From Symbiodinium microadriaticum (taxonomy: Eukaryota > Sar > Dinophyceae > Suessiales > Symbiodiniaceae), in assembly GCA_001939145.1 (NCBI GenBank), contig LSRX01000340.1, positions 391,854 through 455,853 of the forward strand: a DNA stretch of 64,000 bases, written 5' to 3'. Under the pieces are notes generated by a model. The model was not told the DNA's origin. It did no database searches and saw only the letters and a program-made list of their open reading frames with translations. Position numbers and translations under genes: made by a program. How positions within the stretch are numbered: the stretch's first letter is position 1; each line of letters opens with the position of its first letter. Of this stretch, positions 45,901 to 57,900 are shown piece after piece.

Positions 45901-48900
45901 ACGAGTTTTAGAAGGGTTCGAACAAACAGTAGTTACACCTGTTATCGTCTCCATAAAAAACTGCGAAATGTTACACCCCGGACCCTCTTCTAGTTATTTG
46001 AGGGTCCATGTCTTTACATGGTCGACAAGGATTTCGGAGGGGCATCCAAGCGCACGAATTGTGCTTCCCCGCTTGCTTGGAGCCCTTTCGTTGCTGTCTC
46101 CTCCTTTGGTCCGAAAGGCTTCAAAGGGCCTTGAGGGTTCAGGGTCGGACTGTCCTACATCCCGAAACGGCCCTAAGCCCTATACTCAAGAGACATCGGC
46201 GTTCCCGCATGTTCCCATGTTCTGACGTCCAGCCTCGAAATCCGGATGGCTCTGGCGCAGGCTTTGCAAGGGGATGAGGCGAAGTCACTCCTCTCCACTG
46301 CAGCGCCCGGCTCTTGGAGTTTTGGGATGAGTTTGGCACAGCAGAGTCCGTCCGATCCATTTTTCATCGATCCACCTGTGTTCCGCGGTCTATTTGGGTT
46401 TACTGTGGTGGGCTAGTTGATCCGATACTCGTAGAGTTGGAGCCAGGCCAGTCTGAGGCCAGATTTCACATAAATAACGTAATAAAGCTGAATCAGGTTT
46501 CGGAGTATTTCAGAAGCTAGAGGTACAGTGGGAACAGAAAAGGGGCTAGGAGAACTCTAACGTCTAAACTGTCTTAACTCCTGATGCTAGGTGCTTTAAG
46601 CTTCAGGGCTCTTAGGGCTTGTAGTAGCGTTTGGGAACGAATCTACACAGCACCCCGAAGCCCTGCAGTCCTAGACCTATAAGTCCTTGCCTGATTCCCG
46701 TGATTCGCTCAACCTTAAATCCCCAATCCGACGGAGAACTTTTAAATAAATCTCAAGTCAGAGCGAAAGAGGAGCAGGAACGGAAAGCACCCAAACCCCA
46801 AAGCCACAAAAGCCGCTTTGAAGCCCACGAAAAGAGAAGTCGACCCAGTGCCAAGGTCTTTCCTGCAGCTCCAGGCTGTGGATCAGCGCCAAGCCAGGGC
46901 GGCCGAGGCCTCTAAGTTTCAGGGCCTTTTAGGAGACCTTCTAAGCCCGTCGAAGATAGGATCAGCATGAGCAAGCCCTCATTGGGGGGAGGTCTTTTAG
47001 CACCGAGTGCTCTATGCTAGCCTGATGCACGCGGACCCTTGAAGCCTTGGAAAAAAACCTTCCAACATTCTTCCAAGCATCATGGCACGGGAGGGAACAT
47101 GAACTTGGTACAGCCACCATGCGACCTCAAAGTTCCCTCTGCGACCTTGAGCCCTGAGCCTGCTTAAGCCGCCCTCGGGCTGAGACCCCTGGGCCCCCCC
47201 CCAAAACCTCGCAGGTGCTTTCTGCCGCTGGCAGGCGACTCGGAAATCAGGCGCTTCTTTCGATGTTTTTTGCTGAGTTTGGTGTTGAGGGTTCGGGTTC
47301 TAGGTCGCATGGCTTGATCGTTTGGGGTCGCCGGAAAAGAGGTCAACGAGGATAACTTAGGATAACTGGACTTTGAGGGTGTCCACTTCTTAGATTTGCC
47401 CAGGAGATGAGAGCCGGGTTCAATCTCCCTTTGAACCCCCGCGCCTGGAAGGCGATGATCACTCTGGGTCTTCAGGCCGCCTTGCTGCGATGAAGCCGTG
47501 CTCTTTGGAGACTCTTATTGTCGCAGGTTCCGGGTCTAGGCCCAGGTCGCCCACCGGTAATACCCTTAAGCCATCTTCTGCGGGTGTCGTCCTTAATTTA
47601 ATGTTCTCGGACGGTCAGCCTGAGTTAGCCAAGCCTAATCTAGGGGCCTGAATCATTCGTAAGAGTGTTCCCACCCTACTCCAACTCATGAGCCTCCTAG
47701 AAAGGCTAACCTTAAGCCTTAAAGGTCACCCTTTACAGGAGCCCTTAAAGCGGAGCCTTAAAGGAGGAACCCCTACACAGGCGAAGGGCGATGGCATCCT
47801 CAAGGTGCAGGAAGCCATCGACGTCCGGGCTCCCGGAAACGGAGCCGCTGTCAGCTTGTTGCTTTTGGGGCCAAGGCATCGGGATTAAGGGTCTAGGGCT
47901 TATGAAAAGCATGCTGTTGTGCCGTTAGGGTTTGGGGTTTAGGGCGTAGGCTTTTGGGTTTAAGATTAAGGTTTTATCTCTGTGTTGCACCCAAGTACTG
48001 CCTGCGCCGGTATTGCTTCTGTTGCGTGTATTGTATTTCTTTACTCTTCGAATGCATTACTCCAATCGCTACCACTTTCATATCTTGTTGGCTCCCAGAG
48101 GATCTCGTTTGCTCACATTTTCGGAGCCGGAGGGTGCAAAAAAGTACGTGGTTGCAACCAAGTCGTTTGTTGAGGGCTTTGCTTTCAGCAACACACTACA
48201 GCCCGCAACCCTGAAACGAGACATGGCGAGAACAACCGGCCAAAGACTACAGAAGCCGCGAGCGATTGGCGTGTAGGGTTTCGGGCTTACTGAGAGATGA
48301 CCAAGCAAGGCTAGTGGCCAGTAGTGCAGTTCCACTGGTGCAATGCAATAAAGCCTTAGATGCTTAACACAGGACAGATCAAGTGAGCAGCGAACCCACA
48401 ATGATTACCCTTAGCCTTGTAGCCTTGGCCGGGGTAGGGATGCCAAAATGCCATTCCCTGGATTTGAAGCCCACGAGACTTCCTGCGAAATCGTTGCAGG
48501 GAATGGTTCGCAGCCTGACGCAGCAGCAGAAGGATGAGGTGAAGGAGCATGACGGATGCCAGAAGGACTGGGCTCAGGGCTTGGAGACTTAAGCTCTGGT
48601 TGGAAGTTCAAGAGCTCTTCGGTTTCTCTACTTGTAACCTGACTTTCCTACTTGCGTTCTCGGAGTCGAGCTTCGGGTGCTGATAGCTTTACCACCATGC
48701 CGAAACCTCTCCAAGTTAATGTCCAGGCCGTCGGATCTAGCCAACCCAGAAACCCTAGCAACCTGAGGCTTTGAACCCTGAAGCCCAGACCGACCTTTCT
48801 GCAAGGGTGAAACAGCTCTGTGCCAATTCTCACAAGGGAGATCGCCGAGTTTCGCGTAAACATCGTGCCCTCACACTCTGAAGACCCGAAAGCCCTAGAA

Positions 48901-51900
48901 CACAGAAGAAGCCCAAAACCGCAAATCGAAAGCTCCGAACCTTAAGCTTCACCCGTAAGGCCCTAAACCCTGGCCCTAGCCAAATAAGCCCTAACCTGAG
49001 CCAAGAAACTAAGCAGTATCAGGACTTTTCAGACAACAAGGCTTCCACTGACGAGAAGACAGAGCTGAAGGGATCCACAAAGGGAAAGATCAGTGCCTTG
49101 GTAGATGAGTCCCATGACTTCAGTCATTCAGTGATCTTTCCTAAACTCAATTGCGTAGCTGAGTTCTGTAGGAGTTCTTCACTGGATTCTACAGAGGCTC
49201 CACAAGGTTATGGTGGGGTTCAGAGGGTTTAGAGCTTGTCTTTGGGTTCTAAACGAGGAATATGGGGCCAGGCATGAGGCCTTGCTATAGGTTCTGGGGA
49301 GGGGGGGGGGTGTTTTGCTTTACGCCATTCCCAAAACAATAAGGTGCCTTAAGCCATTTGGGTGGGCATGAACCCGACCATACTGAGAAGTTTTTAAACG
49401 TTTCGCGAGCTTACAGCCCCATACCATAAATCCCTTGAAACCCCTCTGGATCCCTCTAAATCCCCCATGAACCCCAAAACCCGTCATGAGCCCCGGAGAA
49501 GCAATAGAACCCGCATGAAAGAAGAGATTAGCATCTATACCTGAATGTTCGCACCACGCAAGACCTCCAAGGTCAGCTGCAGTCCGACATCACAACCACA
49601 GAGGAGACAATCTCCAAGCTCAAGGAGGACTCCTGCTTTTGCGGTTGCGAGAGCAGCACAAAACTTTGGGTGCCATTTCAAACTATATGACGAGCGTCCA
49701 ACATGGCAATGGGTTTTGGGAGTACTCTGAACAATCACGGGAACGTACGAAGTCGGGGCTTTAGTTGTTTCGAGCCTTGGTGTACGGGTTCGGCGTCTTT
49801 CTCGTTCGTCAGAGTGGCCAAAGTCCTAACATGACATGCGATACTGGTACCCGTAGCAATGTTTACGATGCTTCCCTGTGGTTCCTAGTACTACACCACT
49901 ATGAGATGAAAGCCTTGTGAGTGTTGTGTTCCGCGGCTGTCGCAGCACACAGCTGGTGCTTCATGGTTGGAAAGCCCCTAAACCCCTAAAGAGCCCAAAC
50001 CCTGCACGAAAAACGCCGAAAGCCGAAACCCTAAACTAGTTGTCGACTCACAGGTTTGCCTTCCAAAGCTGACTAGCACGGAACCCGAAGCAGAGCCACG
50101 TCGGGGTGTTCCTTGTGGACTATCTGTTCATCTTCTACTGCAGTAGACCCGCAGGTGTGTTGCACATGTGTTGCTCCAGTTTCGCTTCTTGTATATGTAT
50201 ATCTGTTTATATATATATATATATATATATATTTATTTATTTATTTATAGTACCGTATTTTCAGCTGTCTGTATGTTGTGCGACCGCACATCAATGTTGC
50301 AGTGACGCCTGGGATTTGCTCAAACTCTGGAAACCTTGTAACCCTCACAACTGTGTACGAGGTTTAGCGAAGCATGGGCTTAGGGCGTAGGGCCTAGATG
50401 CCTTAAGGCGTTAGGGTTGAGCGCTGTGGACGGCAGGCACACTTGAATTAAACCTCTCAGGGTTTGAAGTTTTGTTGGAGAGGACTCTGAGGAGATGGCA
50501 AAGCAATTGCAGGTGGGTGGGTTTCTCCTGGTGTTCTGGATTCTTCGTCGTTGTTCGCATTTCAGAGCTCTGTTGGCGGAGTTGCCTTCCGTCCTTTCGA
50601 GGGGGTCCGCCTTAAATCCTGCACCCTGAGCCTTTAAACCTGCTTCGATGGATTGGAATGCGAGTTTCGGTTAGCAGTGGCGTGTATGCATCCGGGGCTG
50701 TGTCACCTCGATGTACGGGTCAGTTTTAAATGTTGCTGCCTGTTTAGGCTACTCATCCTAGCAAGCTTTATTCAACCAGGTACGATAGGTAATCCGGACT
50801 AGGTAAGGGCATCTTCTAATGCGCCCATCTTCCGCTCACTGACACGGCATGCAGAAGTTCTCCATGTTTGCAACCGCCCGTACGCAAGCAAACCGTTCCG
50901 CGATCGCTTAAAGGCCCAAAGCATTTGGATTTATTGGATTTCAGCATACATGGAAATCCTCTTCACAGTACCCGGAAAAGGCACCACGTAAATCGTAAAG
51001 TATGCCTGGGACCAGGCTGCCAAAGAGAACCGTGAGAAGGAGATGGGCCTGGTTCCGAGACATCCGCTCCCGCGGTAGCGGATTCCGGTCGAGTTTAAAC
51101 TTCGCAGACTGATCCATACCTGATATCTGGCACTGTGGGATTTTTCTGCGGGAAGCAGCATAGTTGCCTTTGGAGCTTCGGAAAATTGAAAATGAGGAAC
51201 CTTGAGCATATAGTGTCGTAGTTGGACTCTTGCCGACGGGACTTCCCTGAAAAAAGCCTCAAGACACTAGACCCTGAAGCCCTAAAACAGCCTAAGCGCT
51301 AAAAGCCCTGAGGAAATCCTAACTTCAAGAAGCTTGCAATTGGGTCCAAAACGGGACGGAGGAGGAAGAGGAGGAGTCGCAAGTCCGACGGAGTCCGACG
51401 GTGTGTAAGGCATAGCTTTGCATTGTTTAGGGATGTGAGGCTACCAGGTTTGAGGGTGGCCCATCTAGGACTCAAATTGGGGGTAGCGAACTTCCAGCTT
51501 CGGCTGAGATGTTTGCGTTCGTGCTGGTGTCAGCGAGAAGCCTGATGGTGCGTGGCGGGATGTCGCATCTGGCCTCTTGCTGGCTAAGTGACTGGATGCA
51601 TCGTAAACTCTCATCCAATGTGATTCGCCTGCCATGGCGGCGCCTCTCAGTTGTAGTGGTGTCGTCAAGCATCTGTCCACCCCCATCTAGCTGCAACTTA
51701 GACCCTAAATACCAAATCCTCATCCTTACACACTGATGGGATGCAGGGTAATTGCTTTGCCAGACTATAAATTCCTGGCAAGGCTGGAGGCAAAAAGTCC
51801 CTGAAGCGGGTGTCCGAAATGCCGAGGCGAGTTTGCAGACACCGTGGCCGAGCAGCAGCACACGCAGAAGCTGCTGGGCGAGGCAACCGTGCGGAGAAAT

Positions 51901-54900
51901 GGCGATAGATCTGCGGATTCATGGTCTACCTTGCACGGATGATTAGTAGAGGGGTGGCTTCGGGTTACACATCGTCATGGAATCCCCCCAAAAGTCACAT
52001 CAGAGCAAGGACAGCCACAACATTGTGGAATGCAAATAACGTTTTCCACAAAGCGTTTCTTGGAGCAGGCTTGGATTAATGATTACTGGCTTACAAGTAG
52101 GCTTCAAAAGGATTCACCTGAGCTTTGACAAAGACTGCGTTCTTCTTTAAGCTTATTATTATCTCCCATTGACATGCGAGCTTCGTTCGGCCTGCCACAA
52201 TGCAGATGTTTTGCAGGCATGTGGATATGCAGGCATGCCTGCACCTACATACATATATAGTCAGGTACTTTTTGATACCAGCAAATATGCTTGCATACAA
52301 TAACACACATACACAGAGCCACCACTCGTGTACATGCTTTAATGTCTTGTGTGTTGTTCATGGCCCAAGATAAACACCCAAGGTTTCGGAAGGAGGGGCG
52401 ACCATGGCTTGGCCTGAGTGCAGGAGTACTTGTGTCCATAAAAAAATGTGTGGGTGTGCGCATGTGTAACCATATCAAACAATATAAGTAAATAAATAAA
52501 CATATATATATATATGTATATTCTTATTCTCATTCATATTCATACTTGTATTGATAATTATGCTTATGTATTTATTTATTTTAAATATTTCTTTATTTGT
52601 TTAGAGAGAGATACAGACATACATGCGCCTGCTATGCCGTTATCACCCCAGCTGCCGCTAGGCAGCAACGCACAGCTGGTTTCAGAGACACCACAATGCG
52701 TGTCAGCCCTCCCTTTGCCGTCATCAACTCCGAGAGCTTCAAAGCCTATGATGCAGTGTAACATTATATGGTACTATATAACCAGAAATGTTTGAAATAG
52801 TGCAACCGAACATGCAGTGTAGCATTATATGATACTATATAGCCTAATTAATGCAATGGAACATAGCATCATATGATATCTTTCCCTAAGCTGTCCTTGG
52901 GATTGGACTCCTTGGACCCAGAGAACATGGGCCACCCCGGACTGTACTTTACAGGATGGCCAATTGAACTTGTACACCCATAAACCCAAACGTTTGAAAT
53001 TCTATACGTAAGCCATCAACCCTATAATGTACACCTGGCGCGTAAACTCTACAAGTAACTTAATTATTAACCTAACGCCCACATCTGAAAGCCCAATGCC
53101 CCTCAATGTACGCGCAAAACCTTCGGCCTTGCACCGTTCACCCGAAACCTCATGTCCCGCCCGCACCAATTCACTTAAAGCCCAACCCCAAGTGGCCGAA
53201 CTTTTCTCAGCAGGCTCTTGAGGCCTTGCAAGCCTTCTACGCAAAGCCCGCTCTGGTTCAGGCAAGTACAGCCACATATTTTCTTGTTTTCGGCAGGGCG
53301 GACGGGGGGGGTTGCTGTTCTTTCAAGATAGATTTGTTCTCAGCGAGCTTTCGGTGGTCTTTGGGGTGTTGGTGTGGGATTTCGGGTTGCAGGGCTTAGC
53401 TTTAATTGGTTTAGGCTAGGGTTGGGAGATCATGTGAAAGTTGCAGGGTGCCTGCATTAACAAAATTCAGCACCCTACTTGTGAACGAAGCTTATGTTGG
53501 GTCGCTTGTGCTTTGATGGTGGCGTCAGCTTGGGCTCTGGGGCCAGTGTGTTGGCACTACAGTTTCGGTTGCTTTCGGTTGCTACTGCTCCAGGTTTCTG
53601 TTGTTCTTCTGCGGCAGCACTTTGTTGTTATCACAGTTCCGAATGCTGCTTCTGCCACTGCTTCGCCTATAGCTGTAGCTTGAGGTTACAGTTGTTGTTT
53701 CTTTTAAATCCACGGCTACCATGCTAACTCCCCGCTTGCTACGATGGTTTTTGCTGGTGCTATGTGCGTGTGTCGGTGTGCATGTGTGCATCTCGACCTC
53801 GATAAATACGCACACTCTAGCGAGTATGAATTACTACGATAGGAAAAACTTTTGCTGCCAGGATTGCTAGCAGCTTTGTGTTGATGATGCTGCAGTTCTG
53901 TCTAGTGATTATTAGTATGATCAGCATATACTTTGACAGTTGTGGTGGCCGTTGCTGCTACTACTGTTGCCTAGTGTGATTGTACTCGTCATCTTCTTGC
54001 TACATGACTTGGCAGGGGTGCTTGAGCTCCCCAAAATGGCATCAGTTGGCTTGGGTTGCGGCATTCTCCGACGATAATCTGGCTGCGTGGTATTGCTGAC
54101 TTCGGGCTGACGTGCGAGATTTACACACTGGGTTTCAATGTTTGACCTGAAATGGGGGGCAGGGCTGACTTATGGTTAGAGATCCGGGACTCCGCACGGA
54201 ACAGGCTGTAATCAAAATAGAGGTGAAAGAAGGCTTGGACAGGGGAGGAATTCTTCGAGTATACCCATCTCAACCGACTAAAACGAACTTTCTGCAGGTT
54301 CTGTATGTGGACCAGAGCTTGCATGTTTCAACGCGTTTTCTCTCTGCAGGTGCGACGGCACCAGGCGGATCCCAAGCCAGAGGACTTCAAGGACTACAAA
54401 AACAACGCTGGGGGTGAGAAGGCACGCAGGAAGTCGGGTTGAGCGTATGGTACTTAGCAGCTGTAGATAGCTGTAGGTTTGAAAGAGGTTGCAGTAGGTA
54501 TTGGGGAGGGTTGCAAAGCTTCCATTGCCAGGGGCTTGAGCGCAGTATAGCGGTCGCACCCATTATCAATCACGCTTTCAGTTAACAGTCTCAGTCGTCA
54601 CTGTGAAACTGGTTTGTGAGGGCTAAATGTGACGGTCCAATACGGCTGGAAGCCTTGTTCGAACTAGTGAGATTTCGCCAGTATATGGGTGGGAATCCGA
54701 GAACAGAGTCCGGATGTAAGTGATCCCAATCCGCCTTGTCAGGCCCTTGAGGAGGGAGTCGCTTGCAGGTCTGGAGCAGTTTAGGGTCTTAAAGATGTTT
54801 AAGATACTGGGCCCCTACAGGATGCTGAGTTTAGGATTTTAGGCTTGAGGGATTTGTAGAAGGGTTCTACAGGCGATCCTTTAAGGGCCCAAGAAGATGC

Positions 54901-57900
54901 TCCAGGTGATGGCGCTGATTCGCGAGGTGAGCGACAGCTCTGCCACCCTCGAAAAGGAGGCGAAGCAGGCCGACGAGGACCTGGCAGCCGGGTTCTTGTT
55001 ATTGGATTTGCATTTAAGTTGCCATCATAATAAGGAAACCATAGTTATTGTGTCACATTGCGTGGCTGATAGACTTCAAACAAGAGGTTGCATTAAGCTA
55101 GTCATATCCTTTACACATACTCCCATAATTACGACAATTCTCTACTTCATCTCATCTTGGGCATCTATTTATACTCTGCTTTAGTGGGCCGAAAGATGAT
55201 GCTGGTGCAGGGTTCTTCGGTCACTAGGCTTCGGCAGGGACACTGGCAGTGGTTGAACGTTGTAAGGCCTGGGGAGTACAGCGGGAGCGCTGTATAAGAA
55301 AATACTTTCTGGGACGAGGGTGGTCTGGTTTTCTTATTTTGATAGCGGCTGGTTTTGTGGGAAAACTTAATCTAGGATGGGTCGGGGTAGTCTGGTTTTC
55401 TTAAGGCCGTTTTCTTATATAGCTATGTCCAGGGCCCAAGAACAAACGACGACTTTCCCCAACCTCAAACCCAGCAGGCCCAAGATCCCTTAATGAAGGC
55501 ACGAATCTTCAAACATAGTATTGAATGCAGCTCGGTTACCCCATGCTGCTACAGTACCTCAAACAGCTTTGCTCCAAACGAGGCAGGTTCGGCACTCCGG
55601 AGGTGTAGGACGGGCCCCTGAGCTGTCGGATCTTATATTGCTTCGTTCCAGAACGCACTCAAATACGAAAACGAGGCTCTGGCATTTTCTTGTTTCCCTT
55701 CGTTCCAGAACGCACTTAAATACGAGAACGAGACTCTGGCATTTTCTTATTTTCCTGTGTTCCAGAATGCACCTAAATAAGAAAACGAGACTCTGGCATT
55801 TTCTTATTTTCCTGTGTTCCAGAACGCACCTAAATAAGAAAACGAGACTCTGGCATTTTTTGATTTTGTGTTGTTTTAGAACCCAACTAAAGAATACGAG
55901 GAGCCGGGCAATCCCTGAAAGCCCTTGCACAGCACAGGCCATGCTTACGCACACTTGTATTATACAGCGCGAAATAAGAAAATGGGACTCTTGGACGAGG
56001 AAATCCTGGATTAAGTGTAAAGGGCTACGTAGGGTCTCACTGAGAAGGAGCACCACAGTGCTTCCAAGGCCCATGCGGCCTTTCAAAAAGTCTTAAGACG
56101 AAGAGGAGCCTTCGGCTGTTATCCCGCAGCCCGGTTTGGGGTGCAGGTAGGTTTCTGGAGGTCTATGATACTACGTATACTATACAATACTAATACTATA
56201 CTATACTATACTAAACTATAAAAAATACTTAAGTCGGGAATCATGAGGCGGGTGCTATTGTCTAAAAGTGCCGCCAGCAGGATTCCCGTATTGCCTTCGA
56301 GAAGCTCTCGGACGAGACCAAGGCCGAGATGCGTAGCGCGACAGAGGCCGGAGAACCCACAGAGTTCGTTGTGTGTTCCAGTCCCATCTCATTATTAATA
56401 TAAAAAATATGCTATAGGATAATGTACAGTATAGTACAGTATAGTATAGTATGCATAGTATATTATGGAGGGTGGGGCGCCAGGGATTTTTGATTGTCGC
56501 TTACGGTGCTTCATTCGAGTCGATGTCGGGCTGGGGCTTGGGAGGTGTATTTGCAAGAGTTCCACATCTTGGCTTTAAGCCACTGTTCAGCTGATCTCCG
56601 AATGGCTGCCATATCATTATGAGTACGGAGAGCGCAAAGGCCACCGAGAAGATGCAACAGTCTTTCCCTCGGGAACTCTTATCAAGAAACCCGCTCGACT
56701 GCAAGAACGCTTTGTTTGATCACGGTTTAGAGTTCAGGGTTCGGGGGGGATGTGATACTATCTATACCATGCCATACCATACCATGCAATAATTACTTAT
56801 ATTAGAAGACATGAAGGGGGTACTGTTCTATTGGGGGGACGTGATCAAGTCTTTGGCCATGGCAAAGGAGACGAACAACAAGGCCATTCACAAGGCTGAC
56901 TTAGAAGCTGACTTGCCCCTTGACTCATGTGGTGGCTGAGTAGGGTTTAGGGCTTATAGAGGTATATCTTGACTGACGGGAGACCGGCCTGGGATCCAAG
57001 GGCAGCTCTCGGTTTCAGGCGCATGTAGTTCTGAAGTGATAACAAGGCTGGCTTGGAACTCAGAAGCCACTGCTGAAAAGCTAGGATCTGCAGAGTCTTC
57101 GGCCCTAAATGATCAGAGGTGTCGGGTGCAGGGTGCAAGGCTACCAAAATTCAGTCGCGATGCTGCACTTCCCCACAGAGTTGCACAGTCCATACATTCC
57201 AATTTGCAGAAAGGTACGCAAGGTGGAACCCATTATGACCGATCAGGGTCCTAGTCTCAATGCATGAGGCCATGACGGAGGCTGGGTTTGTTCACCATTA
57301 TTACTTTGGTTTAGGTTCTAGGCACAGCAATTTGTATACATCACAACGGGGTGTCTCTAGAAATATACGAGCACGGTTGCTGTCAGCCAGGAGAACTCCG
57401 CACCCTTCACACCTGTCCATCCCCAAGCACAAAAAGCCCTACACCATGGGGTCTTATCTACGGCTTTCGGGGCTTCGCTTTCTTGGAACTTCAGGCGGTC
57501 TTTCCGGTTCAGAAGGTTGTTGAAAGCTCCATGTGAACTTTCAGCTTGAGAGCCCAAGCCGATGCCCAGGGCGGAGGCCAAACAGGTGCTTCGTTTGACC
57601 AAGGCCTGGGGGAGGGGGGGGGGGCTTGTTTCCGGCTTTGGGCCTTGAGGGTTTAGGGTTTCAGGTTTGGGGCTTAGGGTCTAAAGGTTAGCAGCTCGTA
57701 GTCCTAGTATCAGAAATCATTCCACCCACCCACCCAAGATCCTAGAGAATCCTTAACCCGCAGCGCGTGTGGACTAGAATTGCTTCACTTACTGGGTCGG
57801 ACGAAACAGCCCCCTAACCTGATAAAGCCCCGCAGCACTCTGACACAAGTCCAGAATAAGCCCCAAGCTAAGGCCTAAACCCCCAGCCCCCAGCATTGCA

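Noticed and set aside
51362-51382. Possible exon EEEEESQ before EFADTV
   Set aside because: It clashes in phase with the next exon, whereas AAKENREKEMG at 51016 fits phase, length and motif.
54927-54932. GTGAGC donor inside the VMALIREV exon
   Set aside because: Using it would cut the conserved coil after IRE; the frame and motif continue to 54977.
55521-56096. Open frames of 191 (plus) and 175 (minus) codons
   Set aside because: The 57-bp unit is a multiple of three, so frames stay open on both strands by repetition; no family motif is seen.
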